Shown here in pieces: positions 41,026-52,445 of a stretch of 64,000 bases of DNA. Each line of letters opens with the position of its first letter. Within the stretch, counting starts at the first letter, position 1. The DNA is taken from the NCBI GenBank assembly GCA_905221605.1, contig CAJNDS010000781.1:1-64000 (forward strand), in the 5' to 3' direction. The position numbers were made by a program, and so were the translations under genes. This stretch comes from Symbiodinium natans (lineage: Eukaryota; Sar; Dinophyceae; Suessiales; Symbiodiniaceae). The notes beneath the pieces are model-generated. The model was not told the DNA's origin. It did not search any database and saw only the letters and a program-made list of their open reading frames with translations.

Positions 41026-41700
41026 GGGGGTTGGGGGCTGCGCAGACCGCCGCATTTGAAAACACAATGCCCGCATCATGGGTTTGGAAGGGATTCGTAA
41101 GCTTTGAAGCAGGCTTGCCGGCTAAGAAAAAGCGGGGGGGTTGGGGGGGGCGCAGCCCCCCCCATTTGCAAACACAATGCTCGCATCATCATGGGTTTGG
41201 AAGGGATTCGTATGATTGAAGCAAGTTTGCCGGGCTAAAAAGCGCAGCCCCACCCCCCCCCCCCCATTTGCAAACACAATGCTCGCATCATCATGGGTTT
41301 GGAAGGGATTCGTATGATTGAAGCAAGTTTGCCGGGCTAAAAAGCGCAGCCCCACCCCCCCCCCCTTTCAAGCGGGGGGGAATGCTCTCATGATGGGTTC
41401 GGAAAGGATTCATTTGCTTTGAAGCAAGCGGCATGGCTTTAAGCAGCGGGGGGGTTGGGGGGGGCGCAGCCCCCCCCTATTTGCAAACCCAATGCTGGCA
41501 TGATAGGCTTGGACAGGATTCATATGCTGAGAAGCGACCTGGCACGGTTTTAAAGAGGGGGGGGGTCGGGCGGGGTGCAGCCCTCCCTCCACCGTTTGCA
41601 AACACAATGCTCGCATGATGGCCTTGGGAAGGATTCAGTGCTTTGAAAACGCTTGCACAGTTTAAAGGAGGGGGGGCGTTGGGGACGGGGTTGGGGAGGA
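41026..41700. repeat. Tandem repeat of about 100-120 bp
   Basis: Units share GCAAACACAATGCTCGCATC, GGTTTGGAAGGGATTCGTA and a GGGGGGTTGGGG or CCCCCC block. The landmark AACACAATGC starts at 41,061, 41,171 and 41,273, and further divergent units follow to about 41,700. Confidence 0.9.
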
Positions 41701-41755
41701 AATTGCAAAACAAATGACCTGGGGGGTGGGGAGGAAAGGGGGGGCGGGGCGTTTT

Positions 41756-41855
41756 NNNNNNNNNNNNNNNNNNNNNNNNNNNNNNNNNNNNNNNNNNNNN
41801 NNNNNNNNNNNNNNNNNNNNNNNNNNNNNNNNNNNNNNNNNNNNNNNNNNNNNNN
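41756..41855. other. Assembly gap, 100 N
   Basis: Exactly 100 unknown bases separate two different repeat classes. The true distance is unknown, and continuity of the two sides is an assembly inference. Confidence 1.
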
Positions 41856-43574
41856 TGTCTTTTCTCAGTCAGCGAGAGAGGAAGACACAGTAGGAGGGAA
41901 GCTGGACAAGAGTGCTCCTCTCTCTTTTTTCTTATTGAGAAGACTGGGTACATAAGACTGGGAAGAGACTCCCCCTCCTCTCCGATTCTCCGCTCTGGCT
42001 GTTTTCTTGCAGGGGAGAAGAACTTTTATACAAGAAGAAGGGGCCAGGAACAGACAAGAGAAAGAAAAGTGCATGGAACTGACAAGAGTGCTAAGAGAAA
42101 GGGAAGAAAGCTTTGTTTTGTCCGTTGCAGAAGGAGGCTCCCTCTTCCCTGGAGCAGGGTTGATTTCCCGTGTTCGCTCTCATTTGCCTGCGATCCTATG
42201 TCTTCTGTTCCTTTTTTAGGGATAGATTGGTTTCCCTGTCCCTTTGATGTCCTTGATCTTGTCTTTTCTCAGTCAGCCAGAGAGGAAGGCACAGTACTGG
42301 ACAAGAGTGCATCTCTCTCTGTTTTCTTGAGAAACAACGGATAAATAAGCGGAAAAGAAGAAACTCCCTCTCCTCTCCTCTAGATCTGTTCAGCTCTGAT
42401 CCTGGGAAGTAAAAACATGAACACGCAAGGAAACATCTCATCCTTCTCTCTTCTCTCTTCTCTCTTCTCTCTTCTCTCTTCTCTCTTCTCTCTTCTCTCT
42501 TCTCTCTTCTCTCTTCTCTCTCCTCGCTCCTCGCTCCTCGCTCCTCGCTCCTCTCTCCTCTCCCCTCTCCGCTCTCTCTCCCTAGAGCAGGCTTGAGTCC
42601 AATTATTCTCCCACTGCTGCCTTCTTTCTCGTGCTCCGACGTCATGTGTTCCGTCTTCTCTTCGAGCAGATTGAAGGGAATAGGTCGACAAAAGGTTTTC
42701 ACACTCCCTCTCACTTCTTCAGCCTCTTCTTTGCCGTGTTCTTACAACGGAGAAGAGTAAAACGTAAGAAGATGAGGAGTCAATCTCACTACCTTCATGC
42801 CTTGTCGTCTTTCTTCTGTTCACTTTTGCTCTTACACACGCGAAAATTGAAATGCAAGAAGATAAACTGACGAGAAGGCAGGGAAGGAGACAGTCTTTGG
42901 CTCGCTGCCAAAATGAGAGAGCGACGCAACAAGGACATGACAAGAGTGCTTCGCTGTTCTCTTTTTGTGAGGATCGGGCAAACAACAGGGGGAAGAAATT
43001 CCTTCTCCCTCTTCTCCCTGTTCTTTGGCTCTCTCCTTACACAAAGACAAATAAAAACACAAGGCAACAAATTTCAGTCACTACGTTCATCCGTCCTCGG
43101 GTTTCTTTTCCCCTGCTGTCGCTCTCTCCTTACAGAAAGACATTCACATATACAAGGCAAACCAAAACCACTCACTACGTTCATTCTCCGTCCTCTTTAG
43201 TTTCCCTCTTTGTTCACTCTGTTCTTACAGGGAGGAACTGAACATGCAAGAGCACACCCCGATCTCGATACCATCATCCTCTCCCTGCTCTCTTCGCTCT
43301 CTCTCTCTCTCTTTCCCCCTCTCCCCCCTCTCCCCCCTCTCCCCCTCTCCCCTCCCCCTCCTCCCCCTCTCCCCCGCTCCCCCTCCCCCTCTCCCCCTCT
43401 TCCTCCCCTCTCCCCCTCTCCCCCTCGCCCCCCTACGTCCCCTCTCCTCCGCATCCCCCTCGTCCCCCTCTTCCCCCTCTCCCCCTCTCTAGCTCTCCAC
43501 CTCCCCCCCTCCCCCCCTCTCCCCCTCTCCCCGCCCTCCCCTCTCCTCTCTCTCTCTCTCCCTCATCTCTCTCG

Positions 43575-43606
<32 letters not shown>

Positions 43607-44549
43607 TTGTTCTTTCTTTTCACAAGACAAATGAATGAACACACAAGAAGACATGGACAAGAGAAGCAAATGGACGAGAAAAGACGGAAGGATGCATCGT
43701 TTTGTTGGTGGCAAGAAGGGAGGCTCCCTCAGGGCAGGGCTGAATTCCATTGCACTCTTCTTTTTGCCTTCCTTCTCTCTTGTGTTTCCTATGTCTTCTG
43801 TTCTTTTGCGTTTAGGAAATTCAAGGGAACTGCTAAAAAAGGAGGAAGGAGTTTTTCTTGTCTCTTTTCGTTGCCCTTGCTGGCCCTTGCTCTTTTCTTT
43901 TCTCATTCAGCGAGAGAGGAAGAGACTGTAGGAGGAAAACAACAAAGAATGGACAAGAGCGCTTCTCTCTTATCTTGTTGAGAACAATGGATACGCTATC
44001 TTCTTGAAAAGGAGAAGCGGAACACAACGCACACATCGAAGACAAAAGAATACACGATGAGAAGAAGGGGGCGTTGCGTAGACAGACAAGACAATTCTGT
44101 TTTCATTGCTTTTCCATCGCTCTCTTCTCTCTTCAATTCTACCCCTGCCCTCTTCCTATTCCTTCTATGTTTTTACTCGTCTCAGAAAGGAATGGAAGGG
44201 CGGGCACTTTCCTTTTCTTTCGGTCTCGCTACAGGCAAAAGAGGAGAATGGAGATGAAATGGAATGAGACAAGCTTCGGTAAGGACCCCTCGCCTCCTCT
44301 TCCCTGCATTTTCTTGTACCTTTTCCCATTGAGGCTCATTCACTACTTTCAGCATCCCTCCTCTTTAGTTTCCCTCTTTGTTCAGTTTGTTCTTACAGTG
44401 GGGGAACTGAACATGCAAGAACACACACAAATCTCGCTCCCTTCTCTCTTCTCTTCTCTTCAAGTCGCTTCGCTACTCTTCTCTTCTCTTCTCTTCTTCT
44501 CCTCTTCTCTTCTTCTCCTCTTCTCTTCTTCTCCTCTTCTCTTCTTCTC

Positions 44550-44596
<47 letters not shown>

Positions 44597-44802
44597 GTCT
44601 CTGTCTGGCTTCTTTGTTCTTTTCTTAAACCCGTGACAACTGGATACACAAGAGGACAAGGAAAAGAGAAGCTAACGGGCGGGAAAGAAGGAAGGATGGA
44701 TTGTTTTGTTCGTGGCAAGAAGGGAGCCCCCGCCCCCCCGTAGAGCAGGGCTGAGAGCCCTTACACCCTCTCTTTTGCTTTCTCTCTTTGCTTTCTCTCT
44801 TT

Positions 44803-44858
<56 letters not shown>

Positions 44859-45852
44859 GCGTTCCCAGGTCTTCTGTTCTTTTGCGTTTAGGAAATTCAA
44901 GGGAACTGCTAAAAAAGGAGGAAGGAGTTTTTCTTGTCTCTTTTCGTTGCCCTTGCTGGCCCTTGCTCTTTTCTTTTTTGTTCAGCGAGAGAGGAAGAGA
45001 TTGTAGGAGGAAAACAGCAAAGAATGGACCAGAGTGCTTCTCTCTTATGTTATTGAGAGAGACGGGGAAGAAGTTCATCCTCCTCGCTTTTTCCGTATGC
45101 TTTGGCTCTTGTTTTGCAGACGAAAACATGAATACACAAGAAGACATGAAGAGGCAACTGGGAGAAAACGACAAGGAGCTCGCACGGGTGCTTCTCTTTT
45201 CTTACTGGCAAAATAAGACATGTTGGGTTGATTTCCTGTGTTGGCTCTCATGCGCCTTCTTTCTCTCCTGCGTGCCTATGTCTTCTGTTCATGGTTTGAG
45301 GAGATTCAAAGGGACAGAAAAGATAGGCGACAAAGGTTTACCTGTCCCTTTCGCTGTCCTTGATCTTAAGAATCTTGTCTCAGTCAGCGAGAGAGGAAGA
45401 CACAGTAGAAGCGAAACAGTAGGAATGCTTGAAAAAACAACGGATACATAAGAGGAAGAAGAAGAAACTCCCGCTCCTCGCTTCTCGATCTTGTTCAGCT
45501 CTCTTCATGCAGAGTAGCAACATGAACACGCAAGGAAAAATCATCTCCTACCTTTATCCTTCCTTTTCTCCCTTCTCCCTTCTCCCTTCTCCCTTCTCCC
45601 TTCTCTCTTCTCTCTTCTCTCTTCTCTCTTCTCTCTTCTCTCTGCTCTCTGCTCTCTGCTCTCTGCTCTCTGCTCTCTGCTCTCTGCTCTCTGCTCTCTG
45701 CTCTCTGCTCTCTACTCTCTGCTCTCTGCTCTCTGCTCTCTGCTCTCAGCTCTCAGCTCTCAGCTCTCAGCTCTCAGCTCTCAGCTCTCAGCTCTCAGCT
45801 CTCAGCTCTCAGCTCTCAGCTCTCAGCTCTCAGCTCTCAGCTCTCAGCTCTC

Positions 45853-45909
<57 letters not shown>

Positions 45910-46830
45910 TTGTCCCTTTCTTCGAGACGAGAAGCAGATGGATAAGACGAGATGGAAAGAGAGATTCTTTGCTTCGCTGCAGAATGTGGGGTGAAAACAA
46001 CAGTAGACTGTTTGGGGAACAAGTCTTCCCTTTGCTCTTTTTGGGCATACAACAGGGCGAAGAAATTCCTTCTCCCCTCTTATCCCTGTTCTGTAGTCTA
46101 TCGTTACAGAAAGACAAATACATATACAAGGTGCCAGTTTCACTCTTGTCCCACTCCTTTAGCGCTTTTCTTACAGCAGAAAAGCTGAACATGCAAGAAT
46201 ACAGCCTCCTCTCTCTTCTCTCTTCTTTGTTCTCTTGTACGTGACAAATGAATACACAAGAGGACAAGGAAAAGAGAAGTTAATGGGCGGGAAAGAGGGC
46301 AGGGTGGATTGCTTTGTTCCTGGCAAGAAGGGAGCCCCCCCCCCCCCGTAGAGCAGGGCTGAGAGCCCTTACACCCTCTCTTTTGCTTTCTTTCTCTCCT
46401 GCGTTCCCAGGTCTTCTGTTCTTTTGCGTTTAGGAAATTCAAGGGAACTGCTAAAAAAGGAGGAAGGAGTTTTTCTTGTCTCTTTTCGTTGCCCTTGCTG
46501 GCCCTTGCTCTTTTCTTTTCTCGTTCAGCGAGAGAGGAAGAGACTGCAGGGGGCAAACAACAAAGAATGGACAAGAGCCCTTCTCTCTTATCTTATTGAG
46601 AAACTGATAGGTAAGAGGAGGAAAAACTCCCCTCCCCTCAGTCTCCATCTCTTCTCTTCTTTTCTCTTCTTTACGTGCTCCTCTCAAACCGAAGACAAAA
46701 GAACAAACGATGAAGGGAACATGATATCGACTGTTTTGGCTATCCTTCTTATTGCTGTTCCATCGTTCTCTTCTCTCTTCAAGTCTGTCCAGATATTTTC
46801 TTTTTTCCTTTCGACGAGGAGCAGCTAGAA
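41856..46830. repeat. Modular polypyrimidine repeat region
   Basis: CT-rich microsatellites (TCTCTT at 42,445-42,520; CT/CCCCT at 43,290-43,600; CTCTTCT at 44,450-44,600; CTCTGCT and CTCAGCT at 45,590-45,880) alternate with repeated modules. One module with AAGGGAACTGCTAAAAAAGG and AGCGAGAGAGGAAGAGA occurs almost unchanged at about 43,815-43,935, 44,885-45,010 and 46,435-46,560. Shorter versions with AGCGAGAGAGGAAGACACAG lie near 41,870 and 45,378. Long frames here (Arg/Glu-rich or Ser/Leu-rich) simply translate the microsatellites. I see no genuine gene. Confidence 0.85.
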
Positions 46831-47690
46831 TTTCTACCCACATCTTGTAGGTATGTATCGTATATGTATTGTATATCACATAGAGAAATGGAGAGGAAAG
46901 GGCGGGAATCCTCAAACCGTAAGACTAGGATTTGAGGGCATTGGGTTTTTGTATGTAACCCCGATCCAGCGAGAATATTGAGCAAGTATCTGGGTTCTGG
47001 GCCTTCCCACAAGCCCAACTTGCTCGCAAGTACATGGGTTGTCATTTCAATGTTTCCCAAAGGGTCACCCAGAACAATTCTCATTTCTCACACACACATC
47101 ATCCCCAATACTCACAAATACATATCTCATAAACCCTTCTCGTTTAAGGTTTAGATTTGAGCGTATTCGACGAAGGCTTAGGGTAAATTCCAAGATTTAC
47201 ACATGCTTCTTATTTAGTTTTGGGACATAGCCTTATTCCTAAACCTATTCCTTTAACGTTTAAGACCAAAACGCACGCATGAGCCTTAGTTGTTTAAGGT
47301 TTGCGCCGGACACTGAGGTTTATTAATTCTAGATTCTTAAACCACGCACCTGGGCACGACGAGGTTGCGGGAAAGGGGGGAGAATCGCGAACCTTATGGC
47401 TGAAGCTTAAGCCTAACCCTATTCCAAACCATATTCGCTGAAGATCTAGTGAATTCAGATCGGATTTAGGGGAAAACAATGAGTGAACGCTTCGCTTAGC
47501 ATTTTCCTTTTCCTCTTTTCAGGAGATAAAACTCGGAGGGTTCTTTCAGAAGAAGATTGTTGATACTTAACGAATATGCCACAGAGGCCCCTTAAAATTA
47601 GAAAAAATCTCTTACATTCTTTAAAACCCTTGAAGATTGAAAAGGAACAAGTCTTCTGAGCAAGGACTCGGAAGGACCCTTTACACAGCT
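46830..47690. other. Unique DNA between satellites, no gene seen
   Basis: No domain, RNA gene or array is recognisable. Traces of the satellite that starts at about 47,690 may begin earlier, but I cannot delimit them. Confidence 0.4.
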
Positions 47691-48640
47691 CCATCTCAGA
47701 CCAAAACATAAGGGTTTTCACCAAATTGCTCATTTTGTTGGATTTTTTCCCCTTTTTTGCTCCTTCAGGTACCCCAACTTAACATAAGGATTTTCACCAA
47801 ATTGCTCATTGCGGTGACTTTTTCCAATTTTGCACCTTCACGGACCCCCAATGAAGGCCAAAAACAAAAGGGTTTTCACCAAATTGCTGATGTTGATGAT
47901 TTTGCGTCTTGCACGGACCCCAGCTAAAGCCAAAAACATAGGTGTTTTCGCCAAATTGTTCATTTGGGCGATTTTTGGCAATTTTGCACCTTCACAGACC
48001 CCCAGGTAAGGCAAAAACATCCGGATTTTCAATTTTTCGTGATTTTTTGCAATTTTGCGCGTTCACCGACCCTCAGCTAAGGCCAAAACAAAAGGATTTT
48101 CATCAAATTGCTGATTTTTGTGATTTTCCTGAGTTTGGTTGTTTTTTGCAATGTGGCGCCTTGACGGACCCCTATCCAAGGCCAAAACATAAGGATTTCC
48201 ATCAAACTGCTGCTTTTGGTGCTTTTTGTAATTTTGCGCCTGCGCCCACCCCCAGCTAAGGCCAAAACATAAGGATGTTACCAGATTGCGACTTTTGGTA
48301 ATTTTGCGCCTTCACCGGCTTATTTAGGTGATTTGTTTGCAACGTGGCGCCTTGACGAACCCCTACCTAAGGCCAAAACATATTTTCGTGATTGTTTGCG
48401 ATGTGGCGCCTTGACGGACCCCTATCTAAGGACAAAACATGAGCATTTTCACCAAATGCTGCTCATTTTTGTGGGCAATTTTGCGCCTTCACAGACACCA
48501 ATCTAAGGCCAAAACACAAGGATTTTCACAAAATTGCTAGTTTTTGTGATTTTTGGCATCTAACAGAAGGATTTTCACCAAGTTGCTCATTAGGCGCAAT
48601 CTTGCACCTTCACAGACCCGCCTATCTAAGGCAAAAAAAA
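47690..48640. repeat. Degenerate tandem repeat, about 80-90-bp unit
   Basis: Units carry AAGGCCAAAACATAAGGATTT, CACCAAATTGCTCATTTT, GTGATTTTTGCAATTTTGCG and CCTTCACGGACCCC, in about ten imperfect copies. Frames across it are not coding. Confidence 0.85.
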
Positions 48641-48644
48641 GGAT

Positions 48645-48810
48645 TTGACTGGAGCAAAAATTGAACCCAAAATCTCAGGGACCAGGTCTTGCGATTTGAC
48701 TCTTTGAAGCAAAAATTGAACCCAAAATCTTAGGGACCAGGGCTTGCTATTTGACTCTTTGGAGCAAAAATTGAGCCCGAAATCTTAAGGACCAGGGCTT
48801 TAAATTATGA
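48645..48810. repeat. Tandem repeat of about 55 bp, three copies
   Basis: GGAGCAAAAATTGAACCCAA followed by AATCTTAGGGACCAGGGCTT occurs three times. Confidence 0.9.
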
Positions 48811-48814
48811 GTCT

Positions 48815-51140
48815 GGGCCTCCCCCCAATACTACATTACGAGCCCGGGCCTTCTCCCAATACTAAATTACGAGCCCGGGCCTTCTCCCAATACTAAATTA
48901 CGAGCCCGGGCCTTCTCCCAATACTAAATTACGAGCCCGGACCTTCCCCCAATATTAAATTACGAGCCCGGCCTTCCCCCAATACTAAATTACGAGCCCG
49001 GGCCTTCCCCCAATACTAAATTACGAGCCCGGGCCTTCCCCCAATACTAAATTACGAGCCCGGGCCTTCTGCCAATACTAAATTACGAGCTCGGGCCTTC
49101 TTTTCTTGCCAGACTGGTCTGCCCGTGCCCCCCCCTCCCCAAACTATTCGAACTATTCGAAATTATTCGAACTATTCGAACCCCCTTGGTTCGAATTTTC
49201 GAATAGTTCGAATAGTTTGAATAGTTTGGGCGCCCCAGGCCGGGCCCCAAACTATTCGAAAATTATGAGCCCGGGCCTTCTCCCAGAACTAAATTACGAG
49301 CCCGGGCCTTCTCCCAATACTAAATTACGAGCCCGGGCCTTCCCCCAATACTAAATTACGAGCCCGGCCTTCCCCCAATACTAAATTACGAGCCCGGGCC
49401 TTCCCCCAATACTAAATTACGAGCCCGAGCCTTCCCTTCCTTTCCAGACTGGTCTCCCCGGGCCCCCCCCCCAAACTATTCGAACTATTCGAACTATTCG
49501 AAATTATTCGAACTATTCGAACCCGCTTGGTTCGAATAGTTCGAATAGTTTCGAATAGTTCAAATGTTTGAATAGTTTGGGCGCCCCAGGCCAGGCCCCA
49601 AACTATTCGAACACCCCCCCTCCCAACACTAAATACGAGCCCGGGCCTTCTCAGAATACTAAATTACGAGCCCGGGCATTCCCCCAATACTAAATTACGA
49701 GCCCGAGCCTTCTCCCAATACTAAATTACGAGCCCGGACCTTCCCCCAACACTAAATTACGAGCCCGTGCCTTCCCCCAATACTAAATTACGAGCCCGTG
49801 CCTTCCCCCAATACTAAATTACGAGCCAGGCCCTTCTCCCAATACTAAATTACGAGCCAGGGCCTTCCCCTCCTTTCCAGACTGGTCTCCCCGGCCCCCC
49901 CCCCAAACTATTCGAACTATTCGAACTATTCGAAATTATTCCAATAATTCGAATAATTTCGAATAGTTCGAATAGTTCGAATAGTTTGGGCGCCCCAGGC
50001 CGGGCCTCAAACTATTCGAACACCCCCCTCCCAATACTAAATTACGAGCCGGGCCTTCTCCCAACACTAAATTACGAGCCCGGGCCTTCTCCCAATACTA
50101 AATTACGAGCCCGGGCCTTCTCCCAATATTAAATGACGAGCCCGGGCCTTCCAATTACGAGCCCGGCCTTCCCCCAATACTAAATTACGAGCCCGGGCCT
50201 TAGCCCAATACTAAATTACGAGCCCGAGCCTTCCCTTCCTTTCCAGACTGGTCTCCCCGGCCCCCCCCCCCCCAAACAATTCGAACTATTCGAACTATTC
50301 GAAATTATTCGAACTATTCGAACCCCCTTGGTTCGAATAGTTCGAATAGTTTCGAATAGTTCGAATAGTTTGAATAGTTTGGGCGCCCCAGGCCACGCCC
50401 CAAACTATTCGAACACCCCCCCTCCCAATCCTAAATCGGGCCTTCTCCCAATACTAAATTACGAGCCCGGGCCTTCTCCCAATACTAAATGACGAGCCCG
50501 GACCTTCCCCCAATACTAAATTACGAGCCCGGACCTTCCCCCAATACTAAATTACGAGCCCGTGCCTTCCCCCAATACTAAATTACGAGCCAGGCCCTTC
50601 TCCCAATACTAAATTACGAGCCAGGGCCTTCCCCTCCTTTCCAGACTGGTCTCCCCGGGCCCCCCCCCAAACTATTCGAACTATTCGAACTATTCGAACT
50701 ATTCGAAATTATTCGAACTATTCGAACCCACTTGGTTCGAATAGTTCGAATAGTTTCAAATAGTTCGAATAGTTTGAATAGTTTGGGCGCCCCAGGCCGG
50801 GCCCCAAACTACTCCCAATACTAAATTACGAGCCCGGGCCTTCTCCCAATCTTAAATTACGAGCCCGGGCCTTCTCTCAATACTAAATTACGAGCCCGGA
50901 CCTTCCCCGAATTCTAAAAAACGAGCCCGGGCCTTCCCCCAATACTAAATTACCTGCCCCGAATACTAAATTACGAGCCCGGGCCTTCCCCCAATACTAA
51001 ATTACGAGCCAGGGCCTTCTCCCAATCGAGCACGAGCCTTCTTTCCAGACTGGTCTCCCCGGGCACCCCACCCCCCTAAACTATTCGAACTATTCGAACT
51101 ATTCGAAATTTTTCAAACTATTCGAACCCCCTTGGCTCGA
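48815..51140. repeat. Higher-order satellite: 30-bp units alternating with ATTCGAACT hairpins
   Basis: The 30-bp unit (CCCAATACTAAATTACGAGC followed by CCGGGCCTTC) forms arrays of five to ten copies. Each array ends with TTTCCAGACTGGTCTCCCCG, a C run, then direct copies of AACTATTCG and inverted copies CGAATAGTT that can fold, and GGGCGCCCCAGGCC. The composite recurs about five times, starting near 48,815, 49,265, 49,625, 50,035 and 50,430. Confidence 0.9.
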
Positions 51141-51149
51141 ATAGTTCGA

Positions 51150-52445
51150 ATAGTTTGGGGCATCAGTTTTGTGCGGCATTTGCAGGACTTTTGCAGGGTG
51201 CCAAGGGGATCCCGGCAAATTTCGACCCGCAAAGTTGTTCCTACCCGTTCCCGTTTTGTGTGATATTTGCGGGACTTTTGCAGGGCGCCAAGGGGATCCC
51301 GGCAAATTTCGACCCGCCAAGTTGTTCCTACCCGTTCCCGTTTTGCGTGGCATTTGCAGGACTTTTTCAGGGCGCCAAGGGGATCCCGGCAAATTTCGAC
51401 CCGCAAATGTTGTTCCTACCCGTTCCCGTTTTGTGTGGTATTTGCAGGACTTTTGCAGGGCGCCAAGGGGATCCCGGCAAATTTCGACCTGCCAAGTTGT
51501 TCCTACCTGTTCCCATTTTGTGCGGTACTTGAAGAACTTTTCCAGGGTGCCAAGGGGATCCCGGCAAATTTCGACCCGCAAAGTTGTTCCTACCCGTTCC
51601 CGTTTTGTGTGTTATTTGCGGGACTTTTGCAGGGCGCCAAGGGGATCCCGGCAAATTTCGACCCGCCAAGTTGTTCCTACCCGTTCCCGTTTTGTGTGGC
51701 ATTTGCAGGACTTTTTCAGGGTGCCAAGGGGATCCCGGCAAATTTCGACCCGCAAAGTTGTTCCTACCCGTTCCCGTTTTGTGTGATATTTGCGGGACTT
51801 TTGCAGGGCGCCAAGGGGATCCCGGCAAATTTCGACCCGCAAAGTTGTTCCTACCCGTTCCCGTGTTGTGTGGTATTTGCGGGACTTTTGCAGGGTGCCA
51901 AGGGGATCCCGGCAAATTTCGACCCGCAAAGTTGTTCCTACCCGTTCCCGTTTCGTGTGGTATTTGTAGGACTTTTGCAGGGTGCCAAGGGGATCCCGGC
52001 AAATTTCGACCCGCAAAGTTATTCCTACCCGTTCCCGTTTTGTGTGGTATTTGCGGGACTTTTGCAGGGCGCCAAGGGGATCCCGGCAAATTTCGACCCG
52101 CCAAGGTGTTCCTACCCATTCCCGTTTTGTGTGGTATTTGCGGGACTTTTGCAGGGTGCCAAGGGGATCCCGGCAAATTTCGACCCGCAAATGTTGTTCC
52201 TACCCGTTCCCGTTTTGCGTGGTATTTGCGGGACTTTTCCAGGGTGCCAAGGGGATCCCGGCAAATTTCGACCCGCAAAGTTGTTCCTACCCGTTCCCGT
52301 TTTGTGTGGTATTTGCGGGACTTTTGCAGGGTGCCAAGGGGATCCCGGCAAATTTCGACCCGCAAAGTTGTTCCTACCCGTTCCCGTTTTGTGCGGTATT
52401 TGCGGGACTTTTGCAGGGTGCCAAGGGGATTCCGGCAAATTTTGA
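51150..52445. repeat. 87-bp satellite, about 15 copies
   Basis: The landmark AAGGGGATCCCGGCAAATTT starts at 51,203, 51,290, 51,377 and 51,465, so the unit is 87 bp (88 in units with an extra base). Because 87 is a multiple of three and the unit lacks stops in several frames, long open frames run through on both strands; the 29-residue translated repeat contains FAGLLQGAKGIPANFDP. I regard these as by-products of the satellite. Confidence 0.95.

Noticed and set aside
42196-45451. Arg/Glu-rich and Ser/Leu-rich open frames
   Set aside because: They are translations of CT/GA microsatellites; no domain or consistent start is present.
48815-51140. CRISPR-like regular 30-bp repeats
   Set aside because: The units are head-to-tail without unique spacers, in a eukaryotic context; it is a satellite.
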